Assembly: GCA_046160865.1 (NCBI GenBank) | Contig: JBJXHG010000164.1 | Location: 1-64,000 of the forward strand | Direction of reading: 5' to 3' | DNA length: 64,000 bases | Source: JBJXHG01 sp046160865 | GTDB taxonomy: Bacteria; Planctomycetota; UBA1135; GCA-002686595 | Shown: in pieces, positions 44,601 to 52,323 of the stretch | Numbering within the stretch: position 1 is the first letter of the stretch | Layout: every line of letters starts with the position of its first letter | Made by a program: the position numbers and the translations under genes | The notes under the pieces: generated by a model | Seen by the model: only the letters and a program-made list of their open reading frames with translations | The model's database searches: none | Told to the model about the DNA's origin: nothing

Positions 44601-47159
44601 CTCTTGATGACGGCGGCGCGCGCGATTCTGCGTCCGCGGCACGGCACGATGGCCGAGCAAGTCGTGCGACTCTTGCGGCAAGAGACCGAGCGCGCGAAGC
44701 CGCAGCCGCAGAAGGCGCGACGCAGCGAGCGCGGCGCGCTGCCCGCTTTGGAGCTCGAGTTCTTCAACGGCTTGGGCGGCTTCGACGCGGACGGCAGCGA
44801 GTACGTCGTCGTGCTCGGCGAGCGCCAATGGACTCCGGCGCCGTGGATCAACGTCGTCGCGCAACCGGGCTTCGGCTTCCAAGTGTCCGAATCCGGCGCG
44901 GGCTACACGTGGGCGGACAACAGTCGCGAGAACCAGCTCACACCGTGGTCGAACGATGCCGTGAGCGATCCGCCCAGCGAGGCGTTCTACGTGCGCGACG
45001 AACGCAGCGGCGAGCTCTGGAGTCCGACTGCGCTGCCGATTCGGGAGGCGTCGCCCTACGTGGCGCGTCACGGACGCGGCTACACGCGCTTCTCGCATTC
45101 GAGTCACGACATCGACGTGGAGCTCTTGCAGTTCGTGCCGCTCGAGGATCCCGTCAAGGTGTCACGCCTCGTGCTCGTCAACCGCGATACGCGGCGACGC
45201 TCGCTCTCCGTGACGGCCTACGTCGAGTGGGTGCTCGGCTCGTCACGCGCGGTGAACGCGCCGTTCGTCGTCACGGCATTGGACAAGGACACCGGCGCCG
45301 TGCTCGCGCGCAATCCGTGGAACGAGGAGCGCGGCGAACGCACGGCCTTCGCCGATCTCGGCGGCTCGCACAGCGCACTGACGTGCGATCGCACGGAGTT
45401 CCTCGGTCGCAACGGAGTCCTCGCGCGCCCGGCCGCGCTGGCCCCGGGAGCGGTCCTCTCCGGCAAGGTCGGTGCAGGTCTCGATCCGTGCGCGGCGCTG
45501 CAGGCGCGCGTCGAGCTCGCGCCCGGTGAGCGCATCGAGCTCGTCTTCCTGCTCGGCGACGCAGCGAGCGCGGACGCCGCGCGCGCCTTGATCCGTCGGT
45601 ATCGGGGTGCGGATCTCGACGCGAGTCTCGCTCAGGTGCGCGCGAGCTGGAACGCCGATCTCGGCGCCGTGCAGGTGCGCACGCCCGACCGCGCGTTCGA
45701 TCTCCTGATCAACGGTTGGCTCGCCTACCAGGTCATGGCGTGCCGCGTGTACGCGCGCTCCGCGTTCTATCAGGCCGGCGGCGCGTACGGATTTCGCGAT
45801 CAACTCCAGGACGTGCTGGCGTTGTGCGTCGCGCGGCCCGACATCGCGCGCGAGCACCTGCTGCGCTGCGCGTCACGGCAATTCGTGGAAGGCGACGTGC
45901 AGCACTGGTGGCACCCACGGTCCGGTCGCGGCGTGCGCACGCGCATCTCCGACAATCTCCTGTGGCTGCCGTTCGCGGTGCTGCACTACGTCGAAGTCAC
46001 CGGTGACGAGGCCGTGCTCGAGGAAGAGGTCGCGTTCCTCGAGGGCCCGAGCCTCGGGGCCGAGCAACACGATGCGTATTTCGTGCCCGAGATCTCGAGC
46101 GCGCGCGCGACGCTCTTCGAGCACTGTGCGCGCGCGATCGATCGTGCGCTGACACGCGGTGCGCACGGACTGCCGCTGATGGGGACCGGCGATTGGAACG
46201 ACGGCATGAACCGCGTCGGTCATCTCGGACGCGGCGAGAGTGTGTGGCTCGGCTGGTTCACGAGCGCGATCCTCCCGCGTGCGGCGGCTCTCGCGGAGCG
46301 GCGCGGCGCCATCGAACGCGCCGAGCGTTGGCGCGCGTATCTGTCGCAGTCGAAGGCGGCGCTCGAGACCGACGCCTGGGACGGAGACTGGTATCTGCGC
46401 GCGTTCTTCGATGACGGAACACCGCTCGGCGCGGCGGCGAGCGCGGAATGCCGCATCGATTCGATCGCGCAGTCGTGGGCGGTGCTGTCGGGCGTCGCCG
46501 ACGCGCCGCGCGCCGAGCGCGCGATGGCGGCGGTGGACGAGTTCCTCGTGCGCCGCGGCGACGAGCTCGTGCTGCTGTTCACGCCGCCGTTCGACCGCAC
46601 GACGAACGATCCAGGCTACGTGAAGGGGTATCCGCCGGGCATCCGCGAGAACGGCGGCCAATACACGCACGCCGCGGCTTGGGCCGTGTGCGCGTTCGCC
46701 GAGCTCGGTCGCGGCGAGCAAGCGTTCGACTTGTTCTCGATCCTCAATCCGATCCAGCGCGCGAGCACGCGCGCGGGTGTGTCGCGCTATCGCGTCGAGC
46801 CGTACGTGATGGCCGCCGACGTGTACGCGGAACGACCGCACGTCGGGCGCGGCGGTTGGACTTGGTACACGGGCTCCGCGGCCTGGATGTACCGCGCTGG
46901 ACTGGAGTGGATCCTCGGCTTCCGCTTGCGCGGGAGCGCGTTGATCGTGGACCCGTGCATTCCGCGCGCGTGGCGGGGATACCACATGACGTTTCGCTTT
47001 CGATCGTCGCGTTACGAGGTGAGCGTCGAGAACCCGCACGGCGCGACGCGCGGTGTAGCGCGGATCGAGCTGGACGGATCGCCTCTTCCGATCGGCGTGC
47101 GCGAGGTGCCGCTCGTCGCGGACGCGCGCACGCACGTCGTTCGTGTCGTGCTGGGTTGA
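38604..47159 (+). CDS. ndvB: cyclic beta-1,2-glucan synthase (NdvB/ChvB type)
   Basis: A 2851-residue membrane enzyme, the usual size for the family. After a soluble N-terminal domain (IRGELLGIERLEQFAIELAKSH is typical), membrane segments near residues 412-465 lead into the GT84 glycosyltransferase part, with DAD in ITLDADTRLP near 636-638 and HRWTRGDWQLLPW near 782. More membrane segments follow near 825-930. A glycoamylase-like domain covers about 1290-1510 (SWSGSMFEYLMPALVLRPP, MAHHQGMALVAL). The C terminus is a GH94-type phosphorylase region with GDWNDGMNRVG near 2529 holding the catalytic Asp. It polymerises UDP-glucose and closes the chain to a cyclic periplasmic glucan used in osmotic adaptation or host contact. 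No exporter gene (ndvA/chvA) is adjacent. The start abuts a hairpin. Confidence 0.92.
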   Translation: MSILAPSPRKYSGSTERLAAPIRGELLGIERLEQFAIELAKSHRLAERRRRRGHLLDRLEDNGRVLLACYRSIAAAVANERTITPAAEWFVDNFHLVEEQWRQIRDDLSPGFYRQLSLLADGPRAGDPRVYAIAWAFVEHTDSRVDLDSLRRFVIAYQRVQPLSIGELWALPIALRLLLVENLRRLTERIVERRDAREAADELADALLGIRGSAERAQADLEWIELPTTFVVQLVHRLRDEDPSHTPGLAALNRRLANAGSSADEMVREEHQTQVATHVSVRNVITSMRLCSAADWREFFDAISLVEAALRRGTRVAEMDFATRDRYRHAVEDLARGSRTSELEVADRAVAHALRAQEADAAAAPIASHAAAARERCADPGYYLIGAGRSAFERELAFRAPWRAWPSRAYVAAGAGGYIGALVLATVAITALPVAATLWAGGSTLSILAIGALALLPASALAMALVNRHVTAVIGPQRLPKLRLEHGVPAAFRTLVAIPTMLHDETQVREQVRRLEVHYLSNSDDEIHFALLSDFVDGDVELDLDDERLFAIALEEVLRLNDVYGPAPGGGARFLLLHRRRVLNASEGRWMGFERKRGKLHELNRLLRGATDTTYVARRDPAAVVPRDVRFVITLDADTRLPLGAARELIGALAHPLNRPRHDERTGRVIEGYAVLQPRITAALPTVGDGSLFHRIFAGPQGSDPYAFAVSDIYQDLFGTGIYTGKGIYDVDAFERALLGRAPENALLSHDLFEGLFARPGLVTDIELYEDHPAHYGVAAARAHRWTRGDWQLLPWLCARIPNGDGARAPNVIRAIGRFQIVDNLRRSLVAPASIAMLAVAWLASGSRPAIWSVFLVACFTVPSFLPVLALLVPRRKGIGKRMFVRRIRSEVAIATAQSVLSIVFLAHQAWLMADAILRTLVRLARHKKLLQWVSAAEASALSTCDRATFVRDQAAALVLASAALVATAALRPAHLFAATPIVLGWLAAPWIARRISMPPHEREGGALTEDDRALFRRVARRTWRFFEACVGAADHDLPPDNLQEDPARVLARRTSPTNIGAYLLSVVSAHDLGWIGRREMVERLERTFATIDRLERLRGHLFNWYATADLAPLEPRYVSTVDSGNLAAHCVALRQACLEAARTSLAPARALEGLRDALALARESIAPLAEDRREGTVTRGELERALLAVEELAQSSTGAWDAQLLELESRASTLADIGQALAAERGDAAHEDVHAALRDVSAWAASHVRDLERESAAPDASLAARFTALAERAARVADAMDFRFLYDPTRKLFSIGYRVAEGDLDPAFYDLLASEACIASYFAIAHGDVPAEHWFALRRTLLPIGKGLALASWSGSMFEYLMPALVLRPPPHSLLAETARRVVEEQMRYGAARGVPWGISESAFSTRDVELTYQYKGFGVPTLGLRRGLGEELVVAPYATALAAMVDARAAATNVRRLAAEGALGSLGFYDAIDYTASRLPEKSSRVLVRTYMAHHQGMALVALANVLTGGAMRTRFHADPTSQAAELLLQERTPHGVAVSRGRPDDVGGRLQVRDPLLPVLRHFSSPHDSPPRTHLLSNGRYSVMVTAAGSGYSRWQDLAVTRWREDATSDAWGTYVFVRDVDRELVWSAGYQPSGVEPDVYEVAYYEDRAEIHRRDNTIATTLAIAVSAEDDAEVRHVSLTNLGLVERVLELTSYAEIVLVPPAADAAHPAFSNLFVETEFVAAGALIATRRARSREEPRIFAAHVAAIHAETPAALQYETDRARFLGRGRTIRSASALHDPRPLSGTVGAPLDPIFSLRQRVRIAPGATARVTFTTLVAGTREAALALVDKYRDPTIFERTANVTWTQAQVQLRHLGIDANEAQLFQRLATRILYSDPSLRAAAEVLRSNRRGASGLWPHRISGDLPIVLALVEHEQDLDLARQLVRAHAYWRMKGLAVDVVIVNEEGYSYGEGLYAALEALLRTRTAWPVQGVHADRGGVYLLRGDQLPSADKSLLMTAARAILRPRHGTMAEQVVRLLRQETERAKPQPQKARRSERGALPALELEFFNGLGGFDADGSEYVVVLGERQWTPAPWINVVAQPGFGFQVSESGAGYTWADNSRENQLTPWSNDAVSDPPSEAFYVRDERSGELWSPTALPIREASPYVARHGRGYTRFSHSSHDIDVELLQFVPLEDPVKVSRLVLVNRDTRRRSLSVTAYVEWVLGSSRAVNAPFVVTALDKDTGAVLARNPWNEERGERTAFADLGGSHSALTCDRTEFLGRNGVLARPAALAPGAVLSGKVGAGLDPCAALQARVELAPGERIELVFLLGDAASADAARALIRRYRGADLDASLAQVRASWNADLGAVQVRTPDRAFDLLINGWLAYQVMACRVYARSAFYQAGGAYGFRDQLQDVLALCVARPDIAREHLLRCASRQFVEGDVQHWWHPRSGRGVRTRISDNLLWLPFAVLHYVEVTGDEAVLEEEVAFLEGPSLGAEQHDAYFVPEISSARATLFEHCARAIDRALTRGAHGLPLMGTGDWNDGMNRVGHLGRGESVWLGWFTSAILPRAAALAERRGAIERAERWRAYLSQSKAALETDAWDGDWYLRAFFDDGTPLGAAASAECRIDSIAQSWAVLSGVADAPRAERAMAAVDEFLVRRGDELVLLFTPPFDRTTNDPGYVKGYPPGIRENGGQYTHAAAWAVCAFAELGRGEQAFDLFSILNPIQRASTRAGVSRYRVEPYVMAADVYAERPHVGRGGWTWYTGSAAWMYRAGLEWILGFRLRGSALIVDPCIPRAWRGYHMTFRFRSSRYEVSVENPHGATRGVARIELDGSPLPIGVREVPLVADARTHVVRVVLG

Positions 47160-47207
47160 CGCGGTGCGCGCGGAAGGGGAGTGCGCAGTCGCGACGTCTC
47201 GGTCGAT

Positions 47208-47226
47208 GCTAGCCCGCACTTCTCGG
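47208..47226. repeat. solo left arm of palindromic repeat family 1
   Basis: GCTAGCCCGCACTTCTC matches the left tip of the family 1 element, then the similarity stops. It lies in the 80-base gap between the glucan synthase gene and the next kinase gene, 14 bases ahead of the start codon. Confidence 0.45.
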
Positions 47227-47239
47227 CGCGCCGCGCGCC

Positions 47240-50239
47240 ATGGCGCCCCCTTCGCCGCGCGGCTACGCTCGTCGCGAAAACGTTCACGACCAGACGGAGC
47301 CGTACTTGAACCACGCGCCGGAACCCGAATCAACGACCGGCGGCACGCCGCACGAGCAGAACCCTTCCGTCCTCGACCTCATCGCACGCAGCACCGGCGA
47401 TGCGCCGCGCGTCACGCTGCGCGACGAGGACTCGGCGCGCTCGGCGTCGCCGATGATCGATCCGAGCTCGAAGGAGAAAGCGGCCGTTCCGCGCGGACGC
47501 AGCAACTACCAGTTCCTCGGCGAGATCGCGCGCGGCGGAATGGGCGTGATCCTCAAGGGCCACGACACCGATCTCGGTCGCGACGTGGCGGTGAAAGTGC
47601 TCGACCAGCGGCTCGCCGACCGGCCCGAGGTCGTGCAGCGCTTCGTCGAAGAGGCGCAGATCGGCGGGCAGCTCCAGCATCCCGGCATCGTGCCGGTGTA
47701 CGAGCTCGGCACGATGAAGGACGAGCGCCCGTTCTTCACGATGAAGCTCGTGAAAGGGCGCACGCTGGCGACGTTGCTCGCCGAGCGCGAGGCACCGGCG
47801 GCGAATCGCCAGCGCTTGATCGACATCTTCGAGTCGGTGTGCCAGACGATGGGCTACGCGCACTCGCGCGGCGTGATCCACCGCGACTTGAAGCCGGCCA
47901 ACATCATGGTCGGCGCGTTCGGCGAAGTGCAGGTGGTGGATTGGGGGCTCGCCAAAGTGCTCGCGCGCGGCGGCACGGCCGACGAGAAGCGTGCGCGCGT
48001 CGCGCACTCGCAGCTCACTATCTTGGAGACCGTGCGCTCGAGCAAGGGTTCGAGCACCGGCACGGATTCGATGGTCGGCTCGGTCATCGGCACGCCGGCG
48101 TACATGCCGCCGGAGCAAGCGGCCGGCCACGTCGATCGGCTCGACGAGCGCGCGGACGTCTTCGCGCTCGGTGCGATCTTGTGCGAGATCTTGACCGGTC
48201 TGCCCCCGTACGTCGGTGATCGCGATCAGTTGCTCGCGGCCGCGGCGCAAGGTGAGTGCGACGGCGCGCTCGAGCGACTCGCCAAGTCCGGCGCGGACCC
48301 CGAGCTCGTCAAGCTGACCAAGCAGTGCTTGATGCCAGCGGCCGCCGCGCGACCTGCGAACGCCGGCGTGCTCGCGGAGCGCGTGCACGCGTACGTCGTG
48401 TCGGTCGAGGAGCGCGCGCACGCCGCACAAGTCGCGAGCGCCGCGGCGCTCGTGCGCGCCGAGGAAGAGCGCAAGGCGCGCCGTCTCACCGCCGCGCTCG
48501 GCGTGGCCGTCGTCGCGATCCTGCTCGTCGGGGGCGGGAGCTGGGCGTACGTGCAGAGCGAGCGCACGGCGCGCGAGCGCGAGCACGTGGAGCGCATGCG
48601 TGCGACCGCCGAGCGCGACGCGCGCCTCTCCGCGGAAGTTGGCGACGCGCTCGCCGAAGCGTCGGCGCACGAGGGCGGCGGACGATTCACCGAGGCGATC
48701 CAAGCCACCGATCGCGCGCGTGCGCTCGCACAAGGTGGAGGCGCGAGCGGCGAGTTGCTCGGTCGCGTCGACGCGACTCGGACGCGGTTGCACGACGCAC
48801 ACGCTACGGCGCAGCGCGCAGCGCAGCGCGCGGCGGAGAATCAGCAGCTGCTCGCCGAGCTGCTGGAGGCGCGCGAGCCGAACTGGGATCCCGGCCGCGA
48901 CGACCCGCGGCAAGCCGCGGCGAACTACGAGCAGGTGTTCAAGAAGCACGGCATCGACATCGATGTGTCGTCGCCGAAGGACGTGACGGCCGCACTCGTG
49001 CAGCGCGGGCTCGGCGCGGAGATCGCGCTCTTCTTCGACTCGCTCACCGAGGTGCGCCGGCAGATGCGCGACGCGGCGGGCACCGTGCGCGCGCTCGAGG
49101 TCGCGCACGACGTGGATCCCGATCCGTTGCGCGCCGACTTGCGCGAGGCGCTCGCTGCCGGCGCGCGCGACGTGCTGCACGGCATCGTCGCGTCGGGCTT
49201 CGAGGATCAGCCCGCGATCACGATCGAGCTGCTCGGCTCCGCGCTACAGCAACTCGGCGAGCGTGAGGCTGCACGCAGCGTCTACCGCACGGGCATCGAG
49301 CGCTTCCCGAGTGATTTCTCGCTGCAGTACCGGCTCGGACGATTGCTCACTCCACCCGAACTCGACAATGGTGTGCAAGGCGACCTCCAAGAAGCCGTCG
49401 TGTGCTACCGCGCTGCGCTCGCGCTGCGTCCGGACAGCACCGTCGTGCGTTACTACCTGGGCCGGCTGTACACGAAGCTCGGGCAACCCGATCGCTCCAA
49501 CGAGCAGTTCGAGATCGCGCTGGCGCAGCGCCCGGACGACGGAACCTTCCTGTTCCACCTCGGCGCGAATCGTTATCGGCTCGGAGAGATCGAGGCTGCG
49601 CTCACCATTCTGCGCGGGCTCGTCGACCGCACCGACCCCAATTGGCTTCAAGGGTGGTCGGCTTTGATGGTGGGGCGCTGCCTGATCGCGCGCGGCGAGG
49701 TGCAGCAAGCCATCCCGTACTTCGAGCGCGCGGTCGCGGCGGACGTGTCGCAGTCCGAGTTCCACGGCGGCTTGTTCGAGGCTGTGCTCGCTTCGGGTTC
49801 GATCGAGGAGACGCAGCGCGTGCTCGCGCGTTACCTGGCGCAGTTCCCGAACAACGCCGAGGTGCTCAACAACCTGGCTTGGTCGCTCGCGACGACGGCG
49901 GACGAGCGCATGCGCGATGTGGACCAAGCCATCCGCCTGGCGCGGCGCTCGATCGAGCTCGCCGAGAGCGACGCGTCGTGGAACACGCTGGGTGTCGCGC
50001 TGTACTACGCGGGCGACTTTCAGGCATCGATCGACGCGCTGCGGCGCTCCGTGCGTCTCCAAGGCGCCGGCCACGTCGTCGACTGGCTGTTCCTCGCGAT
50101 GGCCCACCATCGACTCGGCAACACCGGCGAGTCCGCCGACTGGTACGAGCGCGCCGTCGACTCGATGCGCGCGCAGTCGGGCTCGGACCCAGAGGTCACG
50201 CGCTTCCGAGCCGAAGCCGACGCTCTGCTCGGCCGATAG
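47240..50239 (+). CDS. membrane Ser/Thr protein kinase with TPR repeats (DWG type)
   Basis: A 999-residue protein. The kinase domain (about 90-390) has ARGGMG, catalytic K119, HRDLKPAN (214-221), DWG instead of DFG (234-236), and MPPEQ in place of SPE. The DWG and PPEQ variants occur in many planctomycete kinases and keep the catalytic Asp. A membrane segment lies at about 417-436, then a coiled region rich in Arg, Glu and Ala. From about residue 690 TPR-like pairs run to the end (for example YYLGRLYTKLGQPDRSNEQFEIALAQRPDD, NNLAWSLATTADERMRDVDQAIRLARRSIELAE), likely outside the cytoplasm. A 175-base palindrome follows the stop. Substrates are unknown. Confidence 0.85.
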   Translation: MAPPSPRGYARRENVHDQTEPYLNHAPEPESTTGGTPHEQNPSVLDLIARSTGDAPRVTLRDEDSARSASPMIDPSSKEKAAVPRGRSNYQFLGEIARGGMGVILKGHDTDLGRDVAVKVLDQRLADRPEVVQRFVEEAQIGGQLQHPGIVPVYELGTMKDERPFFTMKLVKGRTLATLLAEREAPAANRQRLIDIFESVCQTMGYAHSRGVIHRDLKPANIMVGAFGEVQVVDWGLAKVLARGGTADEKRARVAHSQLTILETVRSSKGSSTGTDSMVGSVIGTPAYMPPEQAAGHVDRLDERADVFALGAILCEILTGLPPYVGDRDQLLAAAAQGECDGALERLAKSGADPELVKLTKQCLMPAAAARPANAGVLAERVHAYVVSVEERAHAAQVASAAALVRAEEERKARRLTAALGVAVVAILLVGGGSWAYVQSERTAREREHVERMRATAERDARLSAEVGDALAEASAHEGGGRFTEAIQATDRARALAQGGGASGELLGRVDATRTRLHDAHATAQRAAQRAAENQQLLAELLEAREPNWDPGRDDPRQAAANYEQVFKKHGIDIDVSSPKDVTAALVQRGLGAEIALFFDSLTEVRRQMRDAAGTVRALEVAHDVDPDPLRADLREALAAGARDVLHGIVASGFEDQPAITIELLGSALQQLGEREAARSVYRTGIERFPSDFSLQYRLGRLLTPPELDNGVQGDLQEAVVCYRAALALRPDSTVVRYYLGRLYTKLGQPDRSNEQFEIALAQRPDDGTFLFHLGANRYRLGEIEAALTILRGLVDRTDPNWLQGWSALMVGRCLIARGEVQQAIPYFERAVAADVSQSEFHGGLFEAVLASGSIEETQRVLARYLAQFPNNAEVLNNLAWSLATTADERMRDVDQAIRLARRSIELAESDASWNTLGVALYYAGDFQASIDALRRSVRLQGAGHVVDWLFLAMAHHRLGNTGESADWYERAVDSMRAQSGSDPEVTRFRAEADALLGR

Positions 50240-50256
50240 CTCGCCTTGGGCACGAG

Positions 50257-50431
50257 GCCCGCATTTCTCACCACGTCCGTCGCAAGGTTGCGCCGGGGCG
50301 TTCGGAGCAAGGCGTTGCATCGGAATCGACCGGAGTTGACCTGCAAGGTCAGTGAGGATCGATTCCGATCCAACAACGCCGCTCCGAGCGAGTTGGCGCG
50401 ACCACAGCAGGACGTGGTGAGAAATGCGGGC
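50257..50431. repeat. complete palindromic element, family 1 (175 bp)
   Basis: The arms at 50257-50278 and 50410-50431 are exact inverted copies over 22 bases (GCCCGCATTTCTCACCACGT and two more). Inside, TCGGAGC, GGCGTTG and ATCGGAATCGA pair with copies on the other side, and the centre TGACC..GGTCA closes as a small stem. So the whole unit can fold into one long hairpin. It contains no reading frame. Copies or parts lie at 1-15, 471-612, 3971, 16341, 21632, 24386, 35921, 47208 and 61702, always between genes. Confidence 0.85.
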
Positions 50432-50807
50432 TAGACCACCGCGCGGCGTCGTCGGAGCGGGCTTCGGCGGACTCGCCGTCGCGCGCGAGTTCGAGAAGCA
50501 CGACGGCGACTTGATCGTCGTCGACCCCAACAACGATCGCTGCACGAGGGCGACGATCGGACGCAACGCGGATGTCGCACAGTTCGGTACGAACGTCGTC
50601 GTGCGCGGCCGCAGCGCGTGGTCGGCGTGGCTCATGTTGCACCTCGTGCAGCGGAGCAGCTTCCGCAATCGCGTGAACGTGCTCGCGAACTGGGCGTGGA
50701 ACGACTGCACGTACGATCGTTCGGCGCGCTCTATCCTCGGCCGTGAGGTTGGCGCAGACGCGCCGCGCGACGGCGATCGAGTCGAAGCGCCGCGCCAACT
50801 TTCGTAG
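50424..50807 (+). pseudogene. NDH-2-like NADH dehydrogenase with its middle deleted
   Basis: The translation begins with a dinucleotide-binding start, VVGAGFGGLAVAREFEKHD then LIVVDPNN, as in type II NADH:quinone oxidoreductases. It jumps at once to the C-terminal end of the same family: RATIGRNADVAQFG, SAWLMLHLVQRSSFRNRVNV and LANWAWNDCTYDRSARSI. About 300 residues that carry the rest of the FAD and NADH sites are missing. The frame remains open through the joint, which suggests a clean deletion. The product, 127 residues, cannot bind both cofactors and is unlikely to work as a dehydrogenase. Its ATG lies inside the right arm of the palindromic element. Confidence 0.75.
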
Positions 50808-50855
50808 CACTCTGCGTATGGCGTGCACTCGGCCGATCGGATAAGAGCACCCATC

Positions 50856-52313
50856 GTGATCACACGCACCACGCTTTCGATCGCCGCGCTCGCACTCACG
50901 TTCGTGGGTTGCAGCGACCACGCCGGTGACGCGCGCCGCGCGCAACCGCTAGCACGCGTGGTCGTGGTCGGCGCCGACGGGCTCGAGTGGAACGTGCTGC
51001 GTCCGCTCCTAGCCTCCGGCGAGTGCCCGAACCTGCGCGCCCTGATGGAACGCGGATCGTTCGGCCGGCTCGAGACGCTGAAGCCGACGCTCTCGCCGAT
51101 GCTGTGGACGACGGTCGCGACCGGCAAGACGCCAGCCGAGCACGAGATCGCGGGCTTCATCGACCGCGAGCGGCGTCAGTACACCTCGACGCAGCGGCGC
51201 GGCCGCGCCGTGTGGAACATCGCCGACCGCTACGGTCTCTCGTCGAACGTCGTCGGCTGGTTCATCACTTGGCCGGTCGACCCGATCCGCGGCGCGATGG
51301 TCAGCGGCTCGTCGTCGACGGCACTCATCGACGCGAACTGGAAGCCCGCGCTGATGCCGGACGTGCCCGATCAAGTGCACCCCGCCTCGCTCACGCCGCG
51401 TGTGATGGAGATCGCGAAGAGCGCCGGATCGGCAACGCATCTGCGCGAGCTCGAGAGCACACGCGTGTTCGGCGACATCCCGAAAGAGGCGCTCGGCTCC
51501 GTCGAGAGGCGCCTACGGCTCGACACGCGCTGGTCGATCCAAGCGGACGCGACGTTCTTCGAGGTCACGCGCATGCTGCTGCGCGAGCAGCCAGCCGACC
51601 TGAACCTCGTGTACTTCGGCGGCACCGACGTCGTCGGTCACCGTTTTTGGCGCTACTACCAGCCCGAGCAGTACCGCTGGCCCGGCGACGCGACGGTGGA
51701 AGCGCGCTGGCGCGAGCTCGCGCCCAAGTGTCCGCCGCTCGCGGAGTCTCTCGCTAAACCGGAAGGCGCCGCGCTGCTCGCGCCCGTGATTCCGAACTAC
51801 TACCGCTGGTTCGACGCGATGCTCGGTGAGCTCGTCTCCGCTGCGGGTCCCGACGCGACGATCGTCGTGCTGTCCGACCACGGGATGCACGCCGTCAGCA
51901 CCGACATGCCGAGCCCCGACTGCAAGTTCATCACGGGCCACCACGAGGACGCGCCGCCGGGCGTGATCATCGCGGCGGGACCCGGTATCGCGCGTCAGGG
52001 CTCGCTCGACGCGTTCCTGCAACGCGGCGAGCTCGCGACGCACGGCGGCGCGCTGCAAGTGATGCCGACGTTGCTCGCGCTGCTCGGCATTCCGCCGGCG
52101 GCGGACTCGAAGCCGCGCGCGATCGTCTCGCTCTTCGATGAGCGCGCGCGCGCGAACGCGGCGCTCGCGCCCGTCGCGAGCCATGACGACGGCTTCCGCG
52201 TTCCGTTTCGCACGCAGATGGCGAGCGACATGGACCGCAACTTCATCGAGAAGTACAAGGCGCTCGGCTACATCGGCGACGACGCGGACGAGGCGGAGAG
52301 CGCGCCGAAGTAG
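50856..52313 (+). CDS. lipoprotein phosphodiesterase/nucleotide pyrophosphatase-like enzyme
   Basis: A 485-residue member of the alkaline phosphatase superfamily, type I phosphodiesterase branch. The GTG at 50856 leads straight into a signal peptide with LTFVGC, so C19 is probably lipidated. Metal and nucleophile sites are all seen: D in GADGLEW, the Thr nucleophile in SPMLWTTVATGKTPAEHEI, D and H in GTDVVGHRFW, D and H in SDHGM, and H in THGG. It likely hydrolyses phosphodiester bonds or nucleotide sugars outside the cytoplasm; the exact substrate is unknown. It meets the sulfatase-like gene end to end with a gap of only ten bases. Confidence 0.82.
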   Translation: MITRTTLSIAALALTFVGCSDHAGDARRAQPLARVVVVGADGLEWNVLRPLLASGECPNLRALMERGSFGRLETLKPTLSPMLWTTVATGKTPAEHEIAGFIDRERRQYTSTQRRGRAVWNIADRYGLSSNVVGWFITWPVDPIRGAMVSGSSSTALIDANWKPALMPDVPDQVHPASLTPRVMEIAKSAGSATHLRELESTRVFGDIPKEALGSVERRLRLDTRWSIQADATFFEVTRMLLREQPADLNLVYFGGTDVVGHRFWRYYQPEQYRWPGDATVEARWRELAPKCPPLAESLAKPEGAALLAPVIPNYYRWFDAMLGELVSAAGPDATIVVLSDHGMHAVSTDMPSPDCKFITGHHEDAPPGVIIAAGPGIARQGSLDAFLQRGELATHGGALQVMPTLLALLGIPPAADSKPRAIVSLFDERARANAALAPVASHDDGFRVPFRTQMASDMDRNFIEKYKALGYIGDDADEAESAPK

Positions 52314-52323
52314 CGCCGTCCGT

